Assembly (NCBI GenBank): GCA_964421875.1
Contig: CAYQZD010000136.1
Location: 1 to 9,349 of the forward strand
DNA length: 9,349 bases
Direction of reading: 5' to 3'
Origin: CAYQZD01 sp964421875
GTDB taxonomy: Bacteria; Electryoneota; Tariuqbacteria; Tariuqbacterales; Tariuqbacteraceae
The translations under genes and the position numbers were made by a program. Under the pieces are notes generated by a model that saw only the letters and a list, made by a program, of their open reading frames with translations, searched no databases and was not told where the DNA came from. This document shows positions 1-5,238 of this stretch, piece after piece (position 1 is the stretch's first letter; the number at the start of each line of letters is the position of its first letter).

Positions 1-83
1 TTTTTAAATTTAAAATCTGTTTAATGGATAGAAATGTAGGGATTTGATTTATCCAATCCCCTGTAATACAAAAACTTAAGAAC

Positions 84-103
84 GGGCTTGATAAACCAAG
101 CCT
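84..103. repeat. hairpin with TTGATAAA core, possible terminator of the deoC operon
   Basis: GGCTTG (85-90) pairs with CAAGCC (97-102) around a six-base loop, and an extra G-T pair closes it at 84/103. The core CTTGATAAA is shared with the hairpin at 5126-5143, although the stems differ. Read on the minus strand, in the direction of deoC transcription, the hairpin is followed within a few bases by the moderately T-rich GTTCTTAAGTTTTTG. It could therefore act as a weak terminator about 300 nt after the deoC stop. A dispersed repeat is the other reading. Confidence 0.4.
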
Positions 104-165
104 CTACTATCCCACTCTTGGAGTATTTCGGCAACACGCCCTAAAAAGATTGTCCTATAGCATAT

Positions 166-190
166 CACTCCTGCGCAAGCAGGATTTCGG
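166..190 (-). repeat. diverged hairpin repeat, inverted relative to the 214-241 copy
   Basis: TCCTGC (169-174), a GCAA loop and GCAGGA (179-184) form a 6-bp hairpin. Read on the plus strand it aligns with the reverse complement of the 214-241 repeat: TCA, then a CC(C/T)GC stem, a four-base loop, the matching stem and AT(C/T)C. The stem differs at both paired positions (C-G to T-A), so pairing is kept. It is best read as a diverged copy of the same family in opposite orientation. The two copies frame a ~23-nt spacer, as in small BIME- or MITE-like pairs. Confidence 0.5.
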
Positions 191-213
191 CAACTAATAC
201 AAATACAAGAAGA

Positions 214-241
214 TGGATTCCCGCTTTCGCGGGAATGACAA
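214..241 (+). repeat. dispersed hairpin repeat, copy A (28 nt)
   Basis: ATTCCCGC (217-224), loop TTTC (225-228) and GCGGGAAT (229-236) form a perfect 8-bp stem. The whole 28-nt unit, from TGG to ACAA, recurs without a mismatch at 3096-3123. Very similar hairpins occur as dispersed intergenic repeats in many bacteria, and one translated frame gives the familiar spurious string WIPAFAGMT. It is non-coding; its role is unknown. Confidence 0.85.
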
Positions 242-399
242 TTTTCACTCGCAATTCTTTCAAGAATTACCAAAGGAGTATTGAGCTACTTTTTTACCGT
301 TAAAACAGGTTTGGCAAGCTTCCAAGTGATTAACACCTGCAATTGTAGTAAGTCAGGTTTCCGTTTCACTAAAGACCCAACTAACGGGAATGTACGCTT

Positions 400-1251
400 T
401 CATGGTTTCACGCCCGGGTTTTGTCCCATTATCGTTGCGCCCGAAGAAGCGCCGATGCGGTCCGCTCCCGCTTTAATCATTTCAAGCACTGCCGCCAAAT
501 CCCGTATTCCCCCCGAAGCCTTCACCCCGAAATCCGGTCCCACTACCCGCCGCATCAACGCTATATCCGAAACCTTTGCGCCCCATTTGCTGAAACCTGT
601 CGAACTCTTGACCCACTTAGCCCCGCTCTGCACAGCGCAGAGGCAGGCTTTAACTTTTTCCTCATCCGTTAGCAGGCAGCATTCGATGATGACCTTAACC
701 GCCGCTCCCTTGGCAGCCTCCACCACCGCAGCGATTTCCTCTTCGACGGCTTTCCATTCCCCCATTTTTGCCCAGCCGATATTAATCACCATATCCACTT
801 CGTCGGCGCCGTCCTCCACACACCCTGCCGTTTCCGCAGCCTTGACCGCTGTGCTGTGCCCTCCCAGAGGAAATCCGGCAATACCGCACACCCTGACCGC
901 CGGATTCTTCAGCGTCTGCTTTATCAGCTTTATCCAGCAGGGCTGAGCCACCGCCGAGGCAAAACCGAAGCGGTCAGCTTCACTGCAGAGCCGCTTTATA
1001 TCCTTAGCGGCCGCCTCGGGCTTCAGCAGCGTGTGGTCGATGAGCGCGGCAATATCCCGCATTTGTTCTTCGCTGAGGCGGGAGATGTCATCCGGCGAGC
1101 CGTCAGCAGTTTGGACTTTGAGCCGCTGCGCAGGTGCGCTCACCTTCGAAACATCAATCGCGGATTGGACTGGTTTTTGTGAAACCTCCCCCTCATCCTT
1201 CGGCTTCATTCGTCTGACTACACGTTCGACTAATTCCTGGTATCGGTCCAT
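400..1251 (-). CDS. deoC: deoxyribose-phosphate aldolase with N-terminal encapsulation-peptide-like extension
   Basis: Class I aldolase that reversibly splits 2-deoxy-D-ribose 5-phosphate into acetaldehyde and glyceraldehyde 3-phosphate. The catalytic core runs from about residue 61 to 283. Visible are IDHTLLKPEA (71-80), GFPLG (126-130), EVDMV with the catalytic Asp (D153), the Schiff-base lysine K215 in WVKSSTGF, and the second active-site lysine K244 in GVKASGG, so the site looks intact. Bacterial DeoC is usually about 220-260 aa; here ~60 residues precede the core. Residues 1-16 (MDRYQELVERVVRRMK) place Y4, L7, V8, V11, V12 and M15 on one helical face, and residues 17-60 are polar and linker-like. 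This matches a microcompartment encapsulation peptide. The gene starts 6 nt after the eutN stop, with only a weak upstream GGAAA as ribosome site. The family is certain; shell targeting is inferred. Confidence 0.95.
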   Translation of the reverse strand: MDRYQELVERVVRRMKPKDEGEVSQKPVQSAIDVSKVSAPAQRLKVQTADGSPDDISRLSEEQMRDIAALIDHTLLKPEAAAKDIKRLCSEADRFGFASAVAQPCWIKLIKQTLKNPAVRVCGIAGFPLGGHSTAVKAAETAGCVEDGADEVDMVINIGWAKMGEWKAVEEEIAAVVEAAKGAAVKVIIECCLLTDEEKVKACLCAVQSGAKWVKSSTGFSKWGAKVSDIALMRRVVGPDFGVKASGGIRDLAAVLEMIKAGADRIGASSGATIMGQNPGVKP

Positions 1252-1257
1252 ATAAGG

Positions 1258-1539
1258 CTATTTTCCGGTATCGAAAATTTCCACGCCGTCGATGACTCCC
1301 ACAATCACCGCCTGCACCGGGACTTTTTCGTCTTCCAGCAGTATTCTCGCCGACCCGCCTTCCTTGTTCACCAGCACCAGGTCATCGATGCCCGCATCGA
1401 CCTTGTCCACCGCGATTATAGTCGATCCCTCAGGTTCGCCTTTGAGGTTCATTGGCTGCACAATCAGCAGCTTATGACCAGTAAGCTGCGGATTCTTCAC
1501 CGTGGAAACAATATCCCCTATCACCCGGCAAATCAGCAT
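1258..1539 (-). CDS. EutN/CcmL-family bacterial microcompartment vertex protein (BMC-P)
   Basis: Small shell protein whose family forms pentamers that cap the vertices of polyhedral microcompartments (carboxysome CcmL, ethanolamine EutN). At 93 aa it is the normal full length. Family signatures are visible: an N-terminal strand MLICRVIGDIVST (1-13), KNPQLTGHKLLIVQP (15-29), AVDKVDAGIDDLVLV (43-57), a GGSAR turn (61-65), and the C-terminal PVQAVIVGVIDGVEI (74-88). Its start lies 1 nt after the mutase stop codon, with GGAG six bases upstream (GGAGATTAGGATG), which suggests translational coupling. Lying between a phosphohexomutase gene and deoC, it marks the operon as part of a metabolosome locus. 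No BMC-H or BMC-T hexamer gene is in the window, so the rest of the shell must be encoded elsewhere. Confidence 0.93.
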   Translation of the reverse strand: MLICRVIGDIVSTVKNPQLTGHKLLIVQPMNLKGEPEGSTIIAVDKVDAGIDDLVLVNKEGGSARILLEDEKVPVQAVIVGVIDGVEIFDTGK

Positions 1540-1540
1540 C

Positions 1541-2920
1541 CTAATCTCCGCAGTCCATATTCAAGATTCGCTCCTTCATTTCGCCGCACATCCGCTCGGC
1601 GGTTTCCCTTTCTTCAGCTTCGGCGAAGATGCGGACTATGGGTTCGGTGTTGGAAGGGCGGACCTGAATCCAGCTTCGAGGATAGATGAATTTCACCCCG
1701 TCCGTCCGGTCGATTTCAGCGTCCATCTGCCAATGCCCGGTTCGCTCCACCGCTTCACCCGCCGGTAAATTCTTAAGCTCCACCTTATCTTTGACAATTT
1801 GATAGCGGGGTAGAGCGTCGACAGCCTCGCTCATCGTCGTTTCCCGCTCGGTCAAATATTGCAAAGTTAGCGCGGCTCCTACCGGAGCGTCCCTTCCCAG
1901 GTGCACTTCCGGCAGTATCACCCCTCCGTTACCCTCACCCCCCACCACCGCGCCCAATGAAGCCATCCGCTTGGCTACGTGCACTTCGCCGACCTTGGTG
2001 CGATGAAGCTGGGCGCCGTGCTTTTCCGCGATATCATCCAGCGCCCTGGTGGAGGAAACATTCGCTACTAGGGGTCCTTTTTTATTTCCCAGCACGAAAT
2101 CAGCCGCGATGACCAGGCTGTATTCCTCTCCGATAGCTTCCCCCTTCTCGTCCACCATCGCCAGACGGTCGCTGTCAGGGTCCACCGCAATCCCCAGGTC
2201 CGCGCCCGATTCCGTTACTAAAGAACAGAGTTCGGTCAGATTTTCCGGCAGAGGTTCCGCGCCCCGGCCGAATATCCCCGAAGGTTCGCAATTCAGCTTC
2301 ACCACGGTGCAGCCCAGTTCACTCATCAGCTCAGGGAATATCAGGCTTCCCGCGCCGTTTACGCAATCCACCGCCACCTTGAAATCCTTACGTCTTATAG
2401 CCGCCAGGTTGAGGTAAGGAATCTTTAAAATGCACTTTATATGGTCTTCTATCGCATGCTCATAACAGTTTTCTACCCCCAGCCGGTCCCAGGAAACGAA
2501 ATCGATGGAATTTTCTTCCAATATCCCTCGAAGTTCCGCGCCCTCGCTTTCGTCAAGGAACAATGAAGAGGGCGCGAAGAACTTCAAAGCGTTCCACTCC
2601 TGGGGATTATGGGAGGCGGTGATAGCCACTCCGCCGTTCGAACCGCGATTCATTATCACCACCTGGATGGTCGGTGTGGGTACCATTCCGATATTCAACA
2701 CGTGGCACCCTACAGACTGGAGACCGGCGGTGACCGCGTTGTATATCATCGCCCCCGAAGGTCTTCCGTCCAGTCCCACCACTACCTCGCCGCCGCCTAT
2801 CATCATTCCGTAGGCTGCGGCATAGCGGCAGACTATGGCGGGATTGAGCCCTTTACCCACGATACCCCGAACCCCCGCCACTCCTTCCATCAATCCCTTG
2901 AACTGGTTCTGAACTGCCAT
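1541..2920 (-). CDS. alpha-D-phosphohexomutase superfamily enzyme (phosphoglucomutase / phosphomannomutase / GlmM-like, possibly phosphopentomutase)
   Basis: Moves a phosphate between C1 and C6 (or C5) of a sugar through a phosphoserine and a bisphosphate intermediate. At 459 aa it has the usual four-domain length. All four motifs are present: the phosphoserine loop TASHNP (101-106, S103), the metal loop DPDSDR (247-252), the sugar-binding loop GEGNGG (328-333) and the phosphate-binding RPSNTEP (421-427). GEGNGG is reminiscent of archaeal-type mutases rather than bacterial GlmM. Sequence alone does not fix the substrate. First gene of the operon with eutN and deoC, it may be a phosphopentomutase that makes (deoxy)ribose 5-phosphate; an archaeal phosphopentomutase of this superfamily is known. 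No encapsulation-like tail is evident. The start is uncertain: the ATG at 2920 has only a weak ribosome site, while M11 (2890) is preceded by AAGGGA. Confidence 0.92.
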   Translation of the reverse strand: MAVQNQFKGLMEGVAGVRGIVGKGLNPAIVCRYAAAYGMMIGGGEVVVGLDGRPSGAMIYNAVTAGLQSVGCHVLNIGMVPTPTIQVVIMNRGSNGGVAITASHNPQEWNALKFFAPSSLFLDESEGAELRGILEENSIDFVSWDRLGVENCYEHAIEDHIKCILKIPYLNLAAIRRKDFKVAVDCVNGAGSLIFPELMSELGCTVVKLNCEPSGIFGRGAEPLPENLTELCSLVTESGADLGIAVDPDSDRLAMVDEKGEAIGEEYSLVIAADFVLGNKKGPLVANVSSTRALDDIAEKHGAQLHRTKVGEVHVAKRMASLGAVVGGEGNGGVILPEVHLGRDAPVGAALTLQYLTERETTMSEAVDALPRYQIVKDKVELKNLPAGEAVERTGHWQMDAEIDRTDGVKFIYPRSWIQVRPSNTEPIVRIFAEAEERETAERMCGEMKERILNMDCGD

Positions 2921-3076
2921 TTATAGTACTCTAGTGTTGATAGTTGTCGATAAATCCGTCCTCCCGCTTTGTTCGTAATCGATGAGATTAAGAATCACTT
3001 TGTGGCGTCGAGTTCCCATAGACTTTCTGAAAACAGGAAAAAACGAAAACATTAGGTTTGTTGAATACTATATAAT

Positions 3077-3092
3077 ATTGTTAATTAACAAT
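3077..3092. promoter_or_regulatory. 16-bp perfect palindrome, candidate operator
   Basis: ATTGTTAATTAACAAT is a perfect 16-bp inverted repeat about 157 nt upstream of the mutase start and 3 nt from a repeat copy. On the minus strand it runs straight into TATTATATAG, which resembles a -10 element. An operator for the microcompartment operon is possible. Chance symmetry in AT-rich DNA, or structure left by the repeat insertion, cannot be excluded. Confidence 0.3.
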
Positions 3093-3095
3093 TTC

Positions 3096-3123
3096 TGGAT
3101 TCCCGCTTTCGCGGGAATGACAA
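3096..3123 (+). repeat. dispersed hairpin repeat, copy B (28 nt)
   Basis: Identical over 28 nt to 214-241. The 8-bp stem is ATTCCCGC (3099-3106) and GCGGGAAT (3111-3118) around TTTC. It lies between the lipoprotein gene and the microcompartment operon, in the same orientation as copy A, so copies of the family flank the operon on both sides. Its plus-strand translation gives the typical spurious WIPAFAGMT string. Confidence 0.85.
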
Positions 3124-3195
3124 ATCCGAGGTGTTTTCGGACAAACTGTCCGCAGTCGACATCAACTGACAGCAAATAATTGATTTATAGGTATA

Positions 3196-3223
3196 TGGCG
3201 CAGGGTGCGGAGACCCTGCGCCA
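3196..3223. terminator. strong GC-rich hairpin after the lipoprotein gene, possible terminator or repeat
   Basis: TGGCGCAGGGT (3196-3206) pairs perfectly with ACCCTGCGCCA (3213-3223), an 11-bp stem around the loop GCGGAG. It starts 18 nt past the lipoprotein stop codon on the minus strand, where an intrinsic terminator would be expected. The following minus-strand bases (ATATACCTATAAATCA) are not a U-tract, so termination would be atypical. It may instead be another dispersed repeat family or a 3'-end stabiliser. Confidence 0.45.
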
Positions 3224-3241
3224 CGAGTAATAAATCATTCT

Positions 3242-5086
3242 TTATGGTGCGAAACTCATATCCGACACCCAGGCCGCATAAGTCTCCATATCCATCGGAT
3301 ACTCGAGCTTAACATCGGTTATCTTCCCCATCGCCGTGGTATGCAAATATACAATCGGACCTGCAATCCCATAGAAATGCGGGTATCCCCGCATTTCCGC
3401 CCTCCGGGCGGCGAAATTCTTTGCCCGGGGGTTGGCTTCGTCGTAACTTTCGAAGAAGTCTTTCACCTCTTTAGACTTGACATTGAACCTCATTGCTGCG
3501 ATTTGGTTCATCAATTGCCCGAAATACCACTGAATGGAATCCGCTTTTCCCGGGGAAAATCGGATTTCATTATCCGTTTCCGATATGGTTATACACTGCG
3601 CTTTGTCGTAAAGCCAGTTGAAAATGAGTTCCCTGCCCCAGCTTCTGCAGTCTTGATGACGGCCGAAATCTCCCGCGAAGGCGTTTTCCCGCAGAGCGGA
3701 CTCCAGCCACCATCGATACCCCGCTCGAACCGCTTCATCCCCGGAAATCAGCCCCTCTTCAATGGTTTCAGGAATTCCCAGCGCCCGCAGCGCCGCCAAT
3801 TCCGCTGCCGCTTCCCGCAGCGCCGCCTTCCGGTCGAGTATATATGAATTCCGCCCGAAATCATCCCCGGCGAAAACCGCCCTGAAAACCCCAAAAGCCT
3901 TAACCGCATCCTTCACCTCATCAGACGCCAATCCGGCCCCCAACTCAGACTCCGCCCGCCGCAACGCCTCCCAAACGTTGGTGAAACAGATGTGTTTTCC
4001 CCCTGCGCGCCCGGTTCCATCGCCCGATGAGTATACCGCTTCCATCAGAGGATAGTAGCCCGCGTACCCTGCAGCGGTCAGTAACTGCGCCGGAAAAACA
4101 GGCGACACTTCAACCAGCGGTTTATTATGTTTCTCATATACGGGAAAGGATGGGAGGTAAGATTCAGCGAGCCGGAAAATCCGGCGAAAATAATCGTTTT
4201 CCCCCTTATCCGCAATGAACACCGCCCCCTGAAATAGGTTTTCCCGGAAATCCGAAGCCACCGGAGAATCCCCAAAGCCGATTATCAAATCGACATCGTA
4301 GCTAACACTGCTCCCGGCATAGTATTCATTTATGTATTTTGAGTCTCCCGTCTCGAAGTAAGCCGACAATTTCTCCAGGGCTGTCAGCCGGTTTGAACCG
4401 GCGCTCCTCTCCGCTTCCCGCAGGTAGTCGACCACCCCTTCGAGTTCAGCCCCATAGCGCCCCGGCGGCAGGGTGTCGTTTCCGCTACGGCAGATATCCT
4501 GACCGGTTTCCGCAGTCTCAGCAGCCTCCGGCGCCATACCGGTTCCGAACAGCGCCGGGTTGAGCCGAGTTAGAATGTCGTTAGCTTCCGGCTGAGCGCG
4601 GAATCCGAACTCCGCACCGTTGGAGAGCGCTGTCATCACCGCCTCCCCCAGCCACCTGTTCCGCAAATCGGGGATGAATTTTTCGCCGGTGAAGCGGTGA
4701 TGGAATCCGTGGCTGCTGCGATACAGCCTTAAATATTCCTTAGAGCCTTGAATCACCTCCGGCTTGATACCGTTCGAATGCCTGACGATACCCTCGAAAA
4801 TCCGCTTGATGCGGTACCCTTCGGGATGAATCTGTTGATAAGTGACAGGGTCCCCGTACTGCGCTGCCCGGCAGAAGTAATAAGCCAGCGTTTTGTCCGC
4901 CAAACTCAAGCTGTCGAAACCATCGACATAGTACTGCACAAAGCCCCAGTCCCCCGCCCGCTCCAGCAGAAAGCGCCGTTCCACCGGCTTTTCCACCCGT
5001 CCGCAGCCTGATATGACTACAGCCCAGAGGAAACTACAAAGTAAGATAATCCAGAGAACGTTGTTATTATTATAAAATAGCGGCAA
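3242..5086 (-). CDS. predicted lipoprotein, M49 (dipeptidyl peptidase III)-like, lacking the zinc motif
   Basis: A hydrophobic stretch (10-27) ends in the lipobox ISGC (C28), so the protein is probably lipidated. The rest resembles bacterial dipeptidyl peptidase III by recall of the family: VDGFDSLSLADKTLAYYF (54-71), SHGFHHRFTGEKFIPDL (125-141, compare SNGIHHHYSTDKFLPEF), ETGDSKYINEY (245-255) and the C-terminal GKITDVKLEYPMDMETY (587-603). At 614 aa it is somewhat shorter than the ~675 aa of bacterial M49 enzymes. The zinc motif HExxGH is absent from the whole protein. The equivalent segment reads roughly FAGDDF (405-410), and EExRAE/D becomes REAAAE (424-429). A catalytically dead binding protein is therefore likely. 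The TTG start has a charge-free n-region; see the frameshift finding. An unrelated helical lipoprotein remains possible. Confidence 0.75.
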   Translation of the reverse strand: MPLFYNNNNVLWIILLCSFLWAVVISGCGRVEKPVERRFLLERAGDWGFVQYYVDGFDSLSLADKTLAYYFCRAAQYGDPVTYQQIHPEGYRIKRIFEGIVRHSNGIKPEVIQGSKEYLRLYRSSHGFHHRFTGEKFIPDLRNRWLGEAVMTALSNGAEFGFRAQPEANDILTRLNPALFGTGMAPEAAETAETGQDICRSGNDTLPPGRYGAELEGVVDYLREAERSAGSNRLTALEKLSAYFETGDSKYINEYYAGSSVSYDVDLIIGFGDSPVASDFRENLFQGAVFIADKGENDYFRRIFRLAESYLPSFPVYEKHNKPLVEVSPVFPAQLLTAAGYAGYYPLMEAVYSSGDGTGRAGGKHICFTNVWEALRRAESELGAGLASDEVKDAVKAFGVFRAVFAGDDFGRNSYILDRKAALREAAAELAALRALGIPETIEEGLISGDEAVRAGYRWWLESALRENAFAGDFGRHQDCRSWGRELIFNWLYDKAQCITISETDNEIRFSPGKADSIQWYFGQLMNQIAAMRFNVKSKEVKDFFESYDEANPRAKNFAARRAEMRGYPHFYGIAGPIVYLHTTAMGKITDVKLEYPMDMETYAAWVSDMSFAP

Positions 5087-5125
5087 CGCTTCCCGGCAGC
5101 CTTTGTTTTCATTTTAGATAGGGAG

Positions 5126-5143
5126 AGGTCTTGATAAAGACCT
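5126..5143. repeat. hairpin in the leader of the lipoprotein gene, TTGATAAA core
   Basis: AGGTCTT (5126-5132) pairs perfectly with AAGACCT (5137-5143) around GATA. It lies 40 nt upstream of the TTG start, inside the predicted 5' leader of the lipoprotein gene, and about 95 nt past the argF stop. It shares CTTGATAAA with the hairpin at 84-103 while the stem sequence differs. No U-tract follows on either strand, so a simple terminator is unlikely. A dispersed repeat or a leader structure fits better. Confidence 0.4.
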
Positions 5144-5166
5144 TTCATAACGGTTCACCATTCTAT

Positions 5167-5195
5167 ATAATAAGGTCTGTTCCCCTAATAATCAA
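5167..5195 (-). promoter_or_regulatory. candidate sigma70-type promoter for the lipoprotein gene
   Basis: On the minus strand TTGATT (5195-5190) and TATTAT (5172-5167) are separated by exactly 17 bases. The -10 matches consensus at five of six positions and the -35 at four. Transcription would start near 5160 and give a leader of about 50-75 nt that contains the 5126-5143 hairpin. The AT-rich surroundings raise the chance of a fortuitous match. Confidence 0.45.
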
Positions 5196-5222
5196 GTGCG
5201 AATTCGATTAATCTTCCGGCGG

Positions 5223-5234
5223 GGGAGCGCTCCC
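5223..5234. other. GC-rich palindrome just after argF
   Basis: GGGAGCGCTCCC is a perfect 12-bp palindrome starting 4 nt past the argF stop codon. As RNA it could form only a short GGGA/TCCC stem, and no U-tract follows (CCGCCGGAAG on the minus strand). It is recorded as a symmetric site with a possible weak 3'-end role, not as a confident terminator. Confidence 0.25.
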
Positions 5235-5238
5235 TTAC

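Larger units (their letters stand above)
1..399. other. gene-free region downstream of deoC with hairpin repeats
   Basis: No convincing gene lies here. The reading frames that cross it are short and made partly of repeat sequence. The first ~80 bases are AT-rich. The region holds a hairpin at 84-103, an inverted pair of related hairpin repeats at 166-190 and 214-241, and a short direct repeat ATTTCGGCAAC at 125-135 and 184-194. It is the 3' flank of the phosphohexomutase-eutN-deoC operon, so transcription probably ends in it. No classical hairpin plus uninterrupted U-tract terminator is present. Confidence 0.6.
2921..3241. other. intergenic region between the lipoprotein gene and the microcompartment operon
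   Basis: About 320 nt without a credible gene. From right to left it holds an 11-bp GC hairpin (3196-3223), the second copy of the 28-nt repeat (3096-3123), a 16-bp palindrome (3077-3092), and an AT-rich stretch leading to the mutase start. A promoter for the mutase-eutN-deoC operon should lie here. AT-rich candidates such as TATTAT on the minus strand occur beside the palindrome, but I see no well-spaced -35/-10 pair. Confidence 0.55.

Noticed and set aside
163..241. Possible start of a CRISPR array
   Set aside because: Only two palindromic units, in opposite orientation and diverged, with no regular spacers and no cas genes.
76..273. Small minus-strand open frame downstream of deoC
   Set aside because: Much of it is the translation of the inverted hairpin repeats; no domain, no good start context.
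281..946. Long plus-strand open frame opposite deoC
   Set aside because: It is antisense to a clear deoC with intact catalytic residues. Its translation is rich in Ser, Pro, Ala and Thr without recognisable motifs, as expected from a shadow of a codon-biased gene.
2982..3179. Small plus-strand open frame containing WIPAFAGMT
   Set aside because: That string is the translation of the 28-nt dispersed hairpin repeat, a well-known source of spurious proteins. No ribosome site or homology supports it.
3341..3847. Plus-strand open frame of 168 codons opposite the lipoprotein gene
   Set aside because: It is antisense to a long gene with a lipobox and family resemblance, and has no recognisable domain of its own.
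5223..5234. Intrinsic terminator of argF
   Set aside because: The palindrome gives only a 4-bp stem with a small loop as RNA and no U-tract follows.
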